13,314 bases of DNA from an uncultured Clostridia bacterium (GCA_947307375.1 CAMZIX010000024.1:1-13314); one strand, 5' to 3'. Counted from the first letter of the stretch, positions 1 through 7,541 are shown. The notes: generated by a model from the letters alone, not told the origin. Made by a program: numbers and translations.

Positions 1-1
1 C

Positions 2-436
2 GCCCTGTCCCTGCTGGGCGCGCTGGGCCAGCATAACACCGCCAAGGCGCTGCCCATTCAGATAGCCGAGGCCGATCCCGAGGACGGCGGCAAGATCCTC
101 GGCCATATCTTCGGCTCGAACACCCAGCCCGAGATCGAAACGCTGGCCGCGCAGTCCGGCCTCTCCGGCAAGGAAGTCAACACCGCGCTGGACAGCATCG
201 CGCCCGTGCTGCTGAGCAGCCTGAACACTGCCGCTACCTCCGCGAAGAAGAAAAAGGTCGATCTCTCCGACGGGCTGGATCTGTCCGAAGTGATGACGCT
301 TCTGGGCGGCAACAGCGGCGGCAGCCTGCTGGGCAATCTCTTCGGCGGCGGCCTCCTCGGCGGCGGCAAGCCGGACGAGAAGGACGACGGCCTCAACGGC
401 AACGCCCTGCTCCAGGCCCTGCTGAAGCTGATGTAA
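2..436 (+). CDS. DUF937-family protein, C-terminal part (5' end outside window)
   Basis: An open frame enters from the left edge and ends at TAA 434-436, giving 144 visible residues. The visible part holds the pattern typical of DUF937 proteins: a segment reading ILGHIFGSNTQPEIE followed by an AAQSGLSGKEVNTAL helix and an IAPVLLSSL helix (visible residues about 33-75). This is followed by a KKKK cluster and a Gly/Leu-rich low-complexity stretch (GGSLLGNLFGGGLLGGG, about residues 102-118), and then a short amphipathic C-terminus ending LLQALLKLM. The family is widespread in bacteria and has no established biochemical role; YidB of E. coli is a relative. There are no catalytic motifs and no membrane span in the visible part. 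A terminator follows directly, so it ends its own transcript. The family call is fairly secure; the function is unknown. Confidence 0.75.
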   Translation, partial: ALSLLGALGQHNTAKALPIQIAEADPEDGGKILGHIFGSNTQPEIETLAAQSGLSGKEVNTALDSIAPVLLSSLNTAATSAKKKKVDLSDGLDLSEVMTLLGGNSGGSLLGNLFGGGLLGGGKPDEKDDGLNGNALLQALLKLM

Positions 437-452
437 GCCGGAGCCTGACGGC

Positions 453-496
453 AAACCGCAGCACCGACCAGCCGCCGGCGCTGCGGTTTCCTTTTT
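453..496 (+). terminator. Rho-independent terminator after the DUF937 gene
   Basis: A perfect 10-bp stem (AAACCGCAGC at 453-462 pairs with GCTGCGGTTT at 480-489) encloses a 17-nt GC-rich loop and is followed by CCTTTTT. It lies 16 nt after the DUF937 stop. Its T-tract runs into the region just before the pyroglutamyl-peptidase gene, so an upstream TTG at 495 in that frame falls inside the terminator tail and is not a credible start. Confidence 0.8.
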
Positions 497-527
497 GACC
501 GAACAAACCAGCGAGGTGAGTTTTCCC

Positions 528-1130
528 GTGAGCAAAAAGATCCTGATCTCCGGCTTCCAGCCCTTCGGCGGAGAGCGCGTCAACCCTTCTCTTGAGGCGG
601 TCCGGCGGCTGCCGGAGGAAATCGGCGGCGTCCGGCTGATCAGAGCGGAGCTCCCCGTGGCCTTCGGAAGGGCTGCGGAGATCCTGCTGCAAAAGATAAG
701 CGAGATCGAGCCGGACGCGGTGATCGCCGTGGGCCAGGCCGGCGGCCGGAAGGGCATCACGCCCGAGCTGATCGCGGTGAACGTGCAGAACGGTAGGATC
801 CCGGACAACGAGGGCAAGCGGCCGGACTGGGCACCGATCCTCGAAAACGGCCCGGCCGGGATCTTCTCCCGGCTCCCGGTCCATGAGATGGTGCGGGCCA
901 TGAACGAGGCAGGGATCGGCGCGAGCCTGTCGCTGTCCGCGGGCGCCTTTGTGTGCAACGAGCTGATGTACCGGGTGCTGGCCGCCACGGAGGGGAGCGG
1001 CCTGCCCTTCGGCTTCATCCATGTGCCCTGGCTCCCGGAGCAGACGGCGGACAGGCCCGACGCGCCCTCCATGCCCCTGGCGGACATCGTGAAGGGGCTG
1101 GAGATCTGTGTTTCCGTATTAGCTGTTTGA
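528..1130 (+). CDS. pcp: Pyroglutamyl-peptidase I (pyrrolidone-carboxylate peptidase, family C15)
   Basis: A 200-aa cytosolic cysteine peptidase that removes N-terminal pyroglutamate from peptides. Family hallmarks are visible: N-terminal ILISGFQPFGGERVNPS (residues 5-21, matching the ILVTGFDPFGG signature), the catalytic Glu in GQAGGRKGITPELIAVN (E80), the nucleophile Cys in SAGAFVCNELMY (C143), and the catalytic His in FGFIHVPWLP (H165). The length is slightly below the usual 210-215 aa, with the C-terminal helix a little short. The GTG start at 528 is chosen because GAGGTGAG lies 9 nt upstream and because translation then opens right at the family's N-terminal strand; the longer TTG start at 495 sits in the preceding terminator. 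The methyltransferase gene follows after 33 nt, probably in one operon. No promoter of its own was recognised between the terminator and the start. Confidence 0.93.
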   Translation: MSKKILISGFQPFGGERVNPSLEAVRRLPEEIGGVRLIRAELPVAFGRAAEILLQKISEIEPDAVIAVGQAGGRKGITPELIAVNVQNGRIPDNEGKRPDWAPILENGPAGIFSRLPVHEMVRAMNEAGIGASLSLSAGAFVCNELMYRVLAATEGSGLPFGFIHVPWLPEQTADRPDAPSMPLADIVKGLEICVSVLAV

Positions 1131-1163
1131 GAGAAAAACCGGGATCTGCGGAGGAAAAACGCC

Positions 1164-1814
1164 ATGCTTGAAAAAATGGGAGAGTTTTTTGATACCAGAC
1201 GAAACGGATATGAAGAGCACCAGCTGACAAGCATCGAGTCCGCGCAGGAGTTCTACCCCTTTACCGCAAGCTGCCTGCCGCAGACGGCCGAGCCTGTCGT
1301 TCTGGATCTGGGATGCGGAACGGGCCTGGAGCTGGGGTACTATTTCGAGACGGTCCCCACGGCAAAGATCACCGGGATCGACCTCGCGCCGGGGATGCTG
1401 GAGGTTCTCGGCCGCAAGTTTCCCGACAAGCCGCTGACCTTGATCGCGGGCTCGTATTTTGACGTTCCGCTGGAAGAGGGCGCCTTTGACGCGGCTGTGT
1501 CTGTCGAGTCGCTCCATCATTTCACAAAGGAAGAAAAGATCCCTTTGTATGAGAAGGTGCGGAGAGCGCTGAAACCGGGCGGCTATCTGATCCTGACCGA
1601 TTATTTCGCCGCTTCGGACGAAGAAGAGCGTGCCCATCGCGCCGAGCTTCTCCGGCTGAAAAAGGAGCAGGGCATTCAGGACGGCGCGTTTTATCACTAC
1701 GATACTCCCTTGACCGTCGAGCACGAAAAGGAAGCGCTGCTGGCCGCCGGCTTCTCTTCCGTCGCGGTGCTGAAGAACTGGGGCGCGACGTCTGCGCTGA
1801 GAGCGGACAGATAG
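1164..1814 (+). CDS. Class I SAM-dependent methyltransferase, substrate unknown
   Basis: A 216-aa cytosolic Rossmann-fold methyltransferase of the Methyltransf_11/25 type. Motif I is VLDLGCGTG (residues 46-54), the SAM-ribose acidic residue is D73 in GIDLAPGM, a motif near residue 108 reads AFDAAVSVESLHHF, and the post-motif strand is LKPGGYLILTDYF (136-148). The C-terminal third (AHRAELLRLKKEQG, then a YHYDTPLTVEHEKEALLAAGF segment) is the usual substrate-side helix and strand. The sequence alone does not tell a small-molecule from a tRNA or protein substrate. The ATG at 1164 is preceded by GGAGGA with an 8-nt spacer. It sits 33 nt downstream of pcp and ends 30 nt before a perfect bidirectional terminator. 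Confidence 0.85.
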   Translation: MLEKMGEFFDTRRNGYEEHQLTSIESAQEFYPFTASCLPQTAEPVVLDLGCGTGLELGYYFETVPTAKITGIDLAPGMLEVLGRKFPDKPLTLIAGSYFDVPLEEGAFDAAVSVESLHHFTKEEKIPLYEKVRRALKPGGYLILTDYFAASDEEERAHRAELLRLKKEQGIQDGAFYHYDTPLTVEHEKEALLAAGFSSVAVLKNWGATSALRADR

Positions 1815-1844
1815 CGCCTCGGCTTCGTTCCGAAGAACAATAAG

Positions 1845-1884
1845 AAAGCACCGAAAGCCGCCGATCGGCGGCTTTCGGTGCTTT
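1845..1884. terminator. Bidirectional Rho-independent terminator between converging genes
   Basis: A perfect 18-bp inverted repeat (1845-1862 with 1867-1884, loop GATC) begins with AAAGCACCGAAAGCCGCC and ends with its exact complement. Both sides have T-rich exits: TTTCGTTTACC on plus, TTTCTTATTG on minus. It separates the plus-strand methyltransferase from the minus-strand GMP synthase gene and can stop transcription from either. Confidence 0.9.
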
Positions 1885-1898
1885 CGTTTACCTTATCA

Positions 1899-2879
1899 TC
1901 ATTCCCACTCGATCGTGCCGGTGGGCTTCGGCGTGATGTCCCAGAGGACGCGGTTGACGCCCTTGACCTCAGCGGTGATGCGGGCGGTGATGTGCTGCAG
2001 CAGCGGGAAGCTCAGCTCGGCGACCTCGGCGGTGACGGCGTCGACCGTGTTGACGGCACGGATGACGACGGGCCAGGCCCAGGTGCGTTTGCCGTCGGTG
2101 ATGCCGGTTGACTTGATGTCCGGCACGACGGTGAAGTACTGCCAGACCAGGCCGGCCAGACCGTTCTTCGCGAATTCCTCGCGCAGGATCGCGTCGCTCT
2201 CGCGCACGGCCTCCAGGCGGTCGCGGGTGATGGCGCCGACGCAGCGCACGCCAAGGCCGGGGCCGGGGAAGGGCTGGCGGTAGACCATGCCGTCGGGCAG
2301 GCCGAGCTGCTTGCCGACGACGCGGACCTCGTCCTTGTACAGGAACTTGACCGGCTCGACCAGCTCGAAGTGCAGATCCTCCGGCAGACCGCCCACGTTG
2401 TGGTGCGCCTTGACCGGGCCGCTCTCGAGGATGTCGGGATAAATGGTGCCCTGGGCCAGGAATTCGATGCCCTCCAGCTTGCGGGCCTCTTCCTCAAACA
2501 CGCGGATGAACTCCGCGCCGATGATCTTGCGCTTGGTCTCGGGATCGGCGACGCCGGCGAGCTTGTCCAGGAAGCGGTCCACCGCGTCAACGTAGATGAG
2601 ATTGGCGTCCATCTGGTTGCGGAAGACCTCGATCACCTGCTCCGGCTCTCCCTTGCGGAGAAGGCCGTGGTTGACATGCACGCAGGTGAGCTGCTTGCCG
2701 ACCGCCTTGATCAGCAGGGCGGCGACGACGGAGGAATCCACGCCGCCGGACAGCGCCAGCAGCACCTTTTTGTCGCCGATCTGCGCGCGCAGGGCGGCGA
2801 GCTGCTCGTCGATAAAGGCCTGAGCCAGGGCGGGGGTCGTGATGCGCGCCATGTTCTCGGGGCGTCTGTTGTCTGCCAT
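1899..2879 (-). CDS. guaA: GMP synthase, ATP-pyrophosphatase subunit (stand-alone, no amidotransferase domain)
   Basis: A 326-aa protein covering only the synthetase half of GMP synthase, which adenylates XMP and aminates it to GMP. The PP-loop SGGVDSS is at residues 44-50, HVNHGLLRKGE at 68-78, the ESGPVKAHHNVGGLP segment at 152-166, and the conserved C-terminal dimerisation part runs from RQPFPGPGLGVR (201-212) to the terminal KPTGTIEWE. Usual bacterial GuaA is about 510-525 aa with a roughly 200-residue class I glutamine amidotransferase domain in front. That domain is absent here, and the DNA upstream holds the GH13 gene instead. The ATG at 2879 is chosen because GGAGGTG lies 6 nt before it; a GTG at 2894 would overlap that ribosome binding site. 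It has its own promoter (2918-2946) and a shared terminator. The ammonia donor must be a separate glutaminase subunit elsewhere, or free ammonia. Confidence 0.92.
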   Translation of the reverse strand: MADNRRPENMARITTPALAQAFIDEQLAALRAQIGDKKVLLALSGGVDSSVVAALLIKAVGKQLTCVHVNHGLLRKGEPEQVIEVFRNQMDANLIYVDAVDRFLDKLAGVADPETKRKIIGAEFIRVFEEEARKLEGIEFLAQGTIYPDILESGPVKAHHNVGGLPEDLHFELVEPVKFLYKDEVRVVGKQLGLPDGMVYRQPFPGPGLGVRCVGAITRDRLEAVRESDAILREEFAKNGLAGLVWQYFTVVPDIKSTGITDGKRTWAWPVVIRAVNTVDAVTAEVAELSFPLLQHITARITAEVKGVNRVLWDITPKPTGTIEWE

Positions 2880-2917
2880 GTTGAGCACCTCCACAGTATC
2901 TGAAATTTACAGGAAAT

Positions 2918-2946
2918 ATTATAATCCGACGGCCGTCGCCGCGCAA
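2918..2946 (-). promoter_or_regulatory. Sigma-A type promoter for guaA
   Basis: Read on the minus strand: TTGCGC (2946-2941), a 17-nt spacer, and a perfect TATAAT (2923-2918), lying 39 nt before the guaA start. The -35 is weak (3 of 6) but the -10 and spacing are ideal. It sits in the only gap between the GH13 gene and guaA. No clear terminator with a T-run follows the GH13 stop, so read-through into guaA is also possible. Confidence 0.65.
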
Positions 2947-2953
2947 TCCCGGA

Positions 2954-4243
2954 TTACGCGGGAAGAGTGAAAATTATCGGGCGTCCGGCGCAGCGGATTT
3001 TGTGATTTTTCACAGAAACCGTACCGCCGTCGATGAGGTTCGTGTAATCGCCGTCCGGGGCCGGGACTTCGACCGAAGCCTTTTCGGAGCGCAGGGAAAA
3101 CACGCCGATCTTGCGCAGGCCCTTTCCGATGCGCTCGAGCACGGCGATCGCGTGCCTGTCGTCGGTGCGGGCGAGGAAATCGTCCTCCGCGTCGAGCGCT
3201 GTGCGCTTGATCTCGTACAGGCGGCGCATCAGCGCGCTCAGGTCCTTCCCGGTCGCCCGGTCGATGGGCTCCTTCTCAAAGAGGCTCGGCAGATGGTCGT
3301 TCTCAAACTCCTGCCCGGCGTAGAGCAGCGTCGTGCCCTTGAAGAAATAGAGCATGGCCGTGTAGTTGATCAGATCGCTCTCGTTTTTGATGAAGGAGGC
3401 GATGCGCGGCTGGTCGTGGTTTTCCAGATAGCGCAGCTTGTTGTAGTTGACCGGGTACGTGACCTCCTGGAAGTTCATCAGGTCCAGGTAGTGGCTCAGC
3501 GGCGCGCGGCCGGTCAGCCAGGCGTCGAAGATCTCGCGGATGTCGTACTCGTACTCGACGTCGAAGGCCTCGAAGGCCTCGCTGTCGCGCATCGAGTAGA
3601 TGCCCCGGCGGCGGCACTGCAGGCCGAAGGTCCGGTGCACGGTCTCGCCCAGCCAGATAAAGCCTGGGTGTACGCGCTCCACAGCCGCGCGGGCCTCCTT
3701 CCAGAAGTCCAGCGGCACGAAGGAGGCCACGTCGCAGCGGAAGCCGTCCACGATCCCGGCCCAGAAGCAGAGGGATTCGATCTGGTAATCCCAAAGCCCG
3801 CGATTCGAATAGTCCAGGTCGATCACGTCGCTCCAGTCGCCGATCTTGCTGCCGGGGTTTCCCTGCGGCCCGCGCCAGAAATACTCCGGATGTTCCCGGA
3901 ACAGCGTGGAATCGGGCGAGGTATGGTTATAGACCACGTCGATCATGACCTTCATGCCGCGCGCGCGGATCTCGTCGACGAGCAGACGGAAATCCTCCAT
4001 CGTGCCGTAGGCGGGATTGACGCTGCGGTAGTCGCGGTTGGCATAGGGACAGCCCAGGCTGCCCTTTTTCCCCTTTTCCCCGATCGGATGGATCGGCATG
4101 AACCAGATGATGTCCGTTCCGAGGGCGCGGATGCGGTCCAGGTCGGGGATGACGGCGCGGAAGGTCCCCTCTTCGGTGTGATTGCGGACGTAGATCGAAT
4201 AAATGACCTGCTTCTGCAGGGAAAGATCGGTGTTCTTTGCCAT
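2954..4243 (-). CDS. Intracellular GH13-family alpha-amylase-like glycoside hydrolase
   Basis: A 429-aa enzyme of the alpha-amylase (GH13) clan. All four conserved regions are visible: region I DVVYNH (residues 102-107), region II GFRCDVAS with nucleophile D171, region III WLGETV with acid/base E200, and region IV ENHDQPR with the transition-state Asp D277. The N-terminal YSIYVRNHTEEGTF segment and the PYANRDYRSVNPAYGT loop (66-81) belong to the (beta/alpha)8 barrel; a short beta-sandwich C-domain ends in RPIIFTLPA. No signal peptide or carbohydrate-binding module is present, so it probably acts on imported malto-oligosaccharides, stored glucan or another alpha-glucoside; exact specificity is not readable. 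The ATG at 4243 has AAGGAGG 7 nt upstream, and that site lies inside the end of the NUDIX gene (gap 3 nt). It is the last gene of the scfB chain. Confidence 0.9.
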   Translation of the reverse strand: MAKNTDLSLQKQVIYSIYVRNHTEEGTFRAVIPDLDRIRALGTDIIWFMPIHPIGEKGKKGSLGCPYANRDYRSVNPAYGTMEDFRLLVDEIRARGMKVMIDVVYNHTSPDSTLFREHPEYFWRGPQGNPGSKIGDWSDVIDLDYSNRGLWDYQIESLCFWAGIVDGFRCDVASFVPLDFWKEARAAVERVHPGFIWLGETVHRTFGLQCRRRGIYSMRDSEAFEAFDVEYEYDIREIFDAWLTGRAPLSHYLDLMNFQEVTYPVNYNKLRYLENHDQPRIASFIKNESDLINYTAMLYFFKGTTLLYAGQEFENDHLPSLFEKEPIDRATGKDLSALMRRLYEIKRTALDAEDDFLARTDDRHAIAVLERIGKGLRKIGVFSLRSEKASVEVPAPDGDYTNLIDGGTVSVKNHKIRCAGRPIIFTLPA

Positions 4244-4246
4244 GTT

Positions 4247-4714
4247 TCAGCCTCCTTGCGCGCGCTTTTTCTCCGCCCAGTCCAGCAGACCGCGGCGGAT
4301 CGAGGGGGAGAGCCTGTCCGGCAGCGCGTCGGCGGAAAACCAGCGCAGCTCGTCCACCTCGCCGGGCTGTGCCCGCAGCTCGCCGCTCCAGTCGCGGCAG
4401 GTGTAGACGATCTCCACATAGGAGACCTCGTCGCCGTTGGGATAATAGAAATGGCTCTCCGGGCCGGAATAGATCCCGAAGAAGTCCAGCCTTCCGGCCG
4501 TGATCCCGGTCTCCTCGAGCAGCTCGCGCCGGGCGGCGTCCTCGACGGGCTCGTCCGGCTCCACCGCGCCGCCGGCATAGCACCAGCAGCCGTTGTCGTG
4601 CCGCTTTTCCAGCAGCGCGCGGCCCTCCGCATCCTCGACGATGACGCTCACACCGGGGCTCAGCAGCAGGCGATGACCGACGATCCGGCGCAGCTCCATG
4701 ATGTAATCAGACAT
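4247..4714 (-). CDS. NUDIX hydrolase
   Basis: A 155-aa protein with a complete Nudix box G-x5-E-x7-REUxEExGU at residues 49-71 (G49, E55, R63-E64, E67-E68, G70), including the metal-binding REL-LEE residues. The N-terminal RRIVGHRLLLSPGVSVIV strand and the later VSYVEIVYTCRDWSGEL and VDELRWFSADALP segments are typical of the MutT/YjhB-like group, which hydrolyses nucleoside diphosphates linked to another moiety (for example ADP-ribose or nucleotide sugars). Specificity cannot be assigned. The ATG at 4714 has AGGAGG 6 nt upstream and overlaps the 3' end of the decarboxylase gene by 8 nt; its own end is 3 nt from the GH13 start. A NUDIX enzyme next to a GH13 enzyme could suggest nucleotide-sugar handling, but that is inference. 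Confidence 0.9.
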   Translation of the reverse strand: MSDYIMELRRIVGHRLLLSPGVSVIVEDAEGRALLEKRHDNGCWCYAGGAVEPDEPVEDAARRELLEETGITAGRLDFFGIYSGPESHFYYPNGDEVSYVEIVYTCRDWSGELRAQPGEVDELRWFSADALPDRLSPSIRRGLLDWAEKKRAQGG

Positions 4715-6074
4715 GCCTTTCCTCCTGATCGTTCAAAAAATCTGCTCGTACCACGTCCAGCTCCCGCAGGCCGTAGTATTGAAACAGCGCCAGCGCCCGC
4801 TTGTCGACGCGCTCGCCGCAGACCAAAATCGGCACGGCAGGCGGGCAGCTCACGGTCGGCGCGGCGAGCACGCGGCCGAGACTCTCCGCCAGCGGCAGCG
4901 TTTCGAAAGGCGCGAGCATCGCCTCGCGCGGCGATAACACCTGCTCCGGGCGGCCCGGTGCGGGCGGCGCCTCGGTGATCGGCGGAAGGACAGGAAGCGC
5001 TTCCAGCGCGCGTCGCAGCGCGGCGAGCTCTTCGGCGCTGTTCTCCGGGGAGAACATGAACACGCAATAGTCCGGATCGGCAAATTCGCAGACGATCCCT
5101 TTTTCCCGCAGCGCGGCGGCCAGGGCTTCGCCGGAATAGCCGCGTCCCTTCGGGCAGAGCGTGAGCTTCATCGGCTCGTCGCCGGCGAGCGTCCAGCCTG
5201 CGGCGGCCAGCGCCGTTTTCAGCCCGGAAACCTGCGCCGCCCGCTCCGCGAGCCGAGCAGGGAAGTCCTCCGCCAGGGTGCGGTTGCAGAGATCCAGCGA
5301 CTGCAGGATCAGCCAGGAGGGACTGGTGCTCGCGAAAAGCCGCATCGCTGCCTCCGCCATCGGAGTCAGCGCCGCCGGGCAGCTTTCGGACAGGTGCAGA
5401 TAAGCCCCGCCCGTCAGCACCGGCAGGGTCTTGTGCGCGGAATCGCAGCAGATGTCCGCGCCGAGGTCCAGCGGGTGGAGCGAGGGGGAAAGAAATCTCA
5501 GATAGGCGCCGTGGGCGTTGTCCACCAGCAGCAGCGCGCCGTGCCTCCGGCAGACCGCGGCCAGCGCGGGGATGTCGGCGCGGCGGCCGAGATAGTCGGG
5601 ACTCGTCAGGTAGACGGCCGCAGGCCGCTCCGCGGAGAGCAGCGCGTCCAGCGCCTCCGGGCCGATGCGGCAGGAAAGCGGCGTGTCCTCGTCGCCGCAG
5701 AGCCAGGCGATCTCCAGCCCCAGCAGCGCGCAGCCGCTGAGGAAGACGCGGTGGGCGTTGCGCCCGGCGGCGATCAGAGGCCGTCTGCCGGTCAGGTGTG
5801 CGTACTGCAGCGCGAGAAACAGCATCGCGCGGATGCAGAGCGAGGAGCCCTCGGCGGAATAGAGTGTTTTGGCGCTGCCGAAAAGCGCAGCGGCGTTTTC
5901 TTCGCTCTCGCGGATCACGCCCTCGGCGTGGTACAGCACATCCGCGCCGGATACCTCCGTGATATCCAGTGCTTCCGGGCCGAGCGCGGGGACGCCCTTG
6001 TGCCCCGGCATATGGAGGCGCAGGGGCTCCTCGGCGGCATAGTCCCGCACGAAATCGACGATCGGCGTGTTCAT
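4707..6074 (-). CDS. Orn/Lys/Arg decarboxylase-family PLP enzyme (short form)
   Basis: A 455-aa fold-type I PLP enzyme of the SpeA/YaaO-like Orn/Lys/Arg decarboxylase group. Visible marks: LHMPGHKG (residues 20-27), SGADVLYHAEGVI (42-54), the SAEGSSLCIRAML loop (73-85), PLP-ring Asp and His in LLLVDNAHGAY (D185, H188), the Schiff-base lysine in DSAHKTLPVLTGG (K215), and ASTSPSWLILQSLD. The C-terminal domain ends in a REL-DVV segment after VCGERVDKRALALFQYYG. It lacks the N-terminal wing domain of the roughly 700-aa inducible decarboxylases. Substrate (Arg, Lys or Orn) cannot be told. ATG 6074 overlaps the scfB stop as ATGA, with GAGGAA upstream, so it is translationally coupled to the maturase. 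B. subtilis YaaO, of the same group, lies in the tmk-holB-yabC (rsmI) neighbourhood; rsmI is also nearby here. Confidence 0.9.
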   Translation of the reverse strand: MNTPIVDFVRDYAAEEPLRLHMPGHKGVPALGPEALDITEVSGADVLYHAEGVIRESEENAAALFGSAKTLYSAEGSSLCIRAMLFLALQYAHLTGRRPLIAAGRNAHRVFLSGCALLGLEIAWLCGDEDTPLSCRIGPEALDALLSAERPAAVYLTSPDYLGRRADIPALAAVCRRHGALLLVDNAHGAYLRFLSPSLHPLDLGADICCDSAHKTLPVLTGGAYLHLSESCPAALTPMAEAAMRLFASTSPSWLILQSLDLCNRTLAEDFPARLAERAAQVSGLKTALAAAGWTLAGDEPMKLTLCPKGRGYSGEALAAALREKGIVCEFADPDYCVFMFSPENSAEELAALRRALEALPVLPPITEAPPAPGRPEQVLSPREAMLAPFETLPLAESLGRVLAAPTVSCPPAVPILVCGERVDKRALALFQYYGLRELDVVRADFLNDQEERHV

Positions 6075-7456
6075 GCCTGTTCCTCGGCCTCGCGCGCCGC
6101 GCGGGCGACGGCCAGCAGGATCGCGCATTCCATGCGCTTGCGGAAGAGCTCGCAGCCGGCCTCATAGACGCCGGTGATGGAGCCGGTGGCGTGGAAGGCG
6201 TTGGCCGCGCAGCCGCCGGAGCAGTAGAGCCTGGCCCAGCAGTCGCGGCACTCGGGCTTGGCGTAGACGTTGCAGGCGGCAAACTCGTCCTGCACGGCGG
6301 GCTTGTCGAGCCCGTGCCAGATATCGCCCAGGCGGAAGCGCTCGTCGCCGACGAACTGATGGCAGGGGTAGAGGTCGCCCCAGGGCGTCACGGCCATGTA
6401 CTCCGTGCCGGAGCCGCAGCCGGAGATGCGCTTGTAGATGCAGGGGCCGCCCGAGAGGTCGAGCATGTAGTGGTAGAAGGTAAAGGGCCTTCCCTCACGC
6501 TCGCGCTCGAGCATCAATTCTGCCAGCTCCTCGTACTGGCGCATCACCAGCTCCCGATCCTCGGCCGTCAGCGCGGAGGGATCGTCCGGCGCGCAGACGA
6601 CGGGCTCCATGCTCAGCTCCGTGAAGCCGAGCTCGAGCATCGCGCGGATGTCGTTGAGGAAGTCCGGGTTGTGATGCGTGAAGGTGCCGCGCATATAGTA
6701 GTTTTTGCCGCTGCGGGCCGCGACGAGCTTCTGAAACTTCGGCACGATGCGCTCCCAGCTGCCGTTGCCGGCATAGTCCACACGGAAGCGGTCGTGCACC
6801 TCTTTTCGCCCGTCAAGGCTCAGCACGACGTTGCTCATCTCGCGGTTGCAGAAGTCGATGACCTCGTCGTCGATCAGCATGCCGTTGGTGGTCAGGGTGA
6901 AGCGGAAATTCTTGTGCGCCGCCTGCTCGATGGAGCGGGCGTAGGCGGTCAGCTGCTTGACGACCTCGAAGTTCATCAGCGGCTCGCCGCCGAAAAAGTC
7001 GACTTCGAGGTTCCGGCGCGTGCCGGAGTGAGCGACCAGGAAATCCAGCGCCTGCCTGCCGACCTCGAAGCTCATCACGGCGCGCTCGCCGTTGTACTTG
7101 CCCTGGCTGGCGAAGCAGTAGGAACAGTTGAGGTTGCAGGTGTGAGCCACATGCAGGCACAGCGCCTTGATGACGCCGCTGCTTTTTTCCTTGAATTTGC
7201 CGGCCAGCGGCTCGAAGACGTCGGGCGTAAAGAGCTGTCCTGCCTCCTTCAGCTCGCCGATCTGTTCATAGCACTCGGACAGCTCTTCGGCGGGCGTTCC
7301 CGGGTGCTTCTGCGCCGTGGCGGCGAGGACTTCCTCGCGCGGCAGGGCCTCATACAGGGCGATCATGTCGTAGGCCAGCTCGTCCACGGCGTGGACCGCG
7401 CCGGAGCAGACGTCGAGCACGATGTGGTACCCGCCCAGTTTGTATTGATGGATCAT
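6071..7456 (-). CDS. scfB (cteB): SCIFF peptide maturase, radical SAM/SPASM thioether-forming enzyme
   Basis: A 461-aa radical SAM enzyme that forms Cys-derived thioether cross-links in the SCIFF peptide encoded just upstream. Domains in order: an N-terminal peptide-recognition (RRE/PqqD-like) region, residues about 1-90, beginning MIHQYKLGGYHIVLD; the radical SAM core with CNLNCSYCF (C107, C111, C114 bind the SAM cluster) and FFGGEPLMNFE (G156-G157-E158-P159); and a Cys-rich SPASM domain (C339, C347, C365, C403, C406, C412, C416, C435) that binds two auxiliary iron-sulfur clusters. Length matches the family (about 450 aa). The ATG at 7456 has a GGAGA site about 7 nt upstream and opens at the family's N-terminus. 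It lies 97 nt downstream of the precursor gene with a hairpin terminator between, and its stop overlaps the decarboxylase start. Identity is very secure because the cognate precursor is adjacent. Confidence 0.95.
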   Translation of the reverse strand: MIHQYKLGGYHIVLDVCSGAVHAVDELAYDMIALYEALPREEVLAATAQKHPGTPAEELSECYEQIGELKEAGQLFTPDVFEPLAGKFKEKSSGVIKALCLHVAHTCNLNCSYCFASQGKYNGERAVMSFEVGRQALDFLVAHSGTRRNLEVDFFGGEPLMNFEVVKQLTAYARSIEQAAHKNFRFTLTTNGMLIDDEVIDFCNREMSNVVLSLDGRKEVHDRFRVDYAGNGSWERIVPKFQKLVAARSGKNYYMRGTFTHHNPDFLNDIRAMLELGFTELSMEPVVCAPDDPSALTAEDRELVMRQYEELAELMLEREREGRPFTFYHYMLDLSGGPCIYKRISGCGSGTEYMAVTPWGDLYPCHQFVGDERFRLGDIWHGLDKPAVQDEFAACNVYAKPECRDCWARLYCSGGCAANAFHATGSITGVYEAGCELFRKRMECAILLAVARAAREAEEQA

Positions 7457-7517
7457 GGGATTCTCTCCGTTCCTTGATTGGCGCCCTTCCGCAGAAGAGC
7501 GCCCGGATTGAATAAAA

Positions 7518-7541
7518 AATGCCGCCGATACCGGCGGCATT
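7518..7541 (-). terminator. Intercistronic terminator/attenuator between SCIFF precursor and maturase
   Basis: Read on the minus strand: a perfect 10-bp stem (AATGCCGCCG, loop GTAT, CGGCGGCATT) followed by TTTTTT and ATTC. It lies 13 nt after the precursor stop and about 60 nt before the maturase start. In RiPP operons such a leaky terminator commonly yields abundant precursor mRNA with limited read-through into the enzyme genes. No separate promoter for the maturase was recognised in the 97-nt gap, so read-through is the simplest way for the downstream four genes to be expressed. Confidence 0.85.

Noticed and set aside
2880..2894. Upstream GTG start adding five residues to the GMP synthase
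   Set aside because: The GTG lies within the GGAGGTG ribosome binding site itself, which is ideally spaced for the ATG at 2879.
2944..2963. Small hairpin TCCCG/CGGGA at the end of the GH13 gene as its terminator
   Set aside because: It has five base pairs, overlaps the stop codon and is not followed by a T-run on the minus strand.
3002..4978. Plus-strand open frame of 658 codons
   Set aside because: It runs antisense across the GH13, NUDIX and decarboxylase genes, all with intact catalytic motifs on the minus strand; the open frame is a product of high GC at the third codon position.
4660..6282. Minus-strand open frame of 540 codons rich in Arg, Ala and Pro
   Set aside because: It is an out-of-phase reading of the decarboxylase gene with low-complexity composition and no recognisable motif.
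5969..7477. Plus-strand open frame of 502 codons
   Set aside because: It is the antisense shadow of the SCIFF maturase gene, whose radical SAM and SPASM cysteines prove the minus-strand frame.
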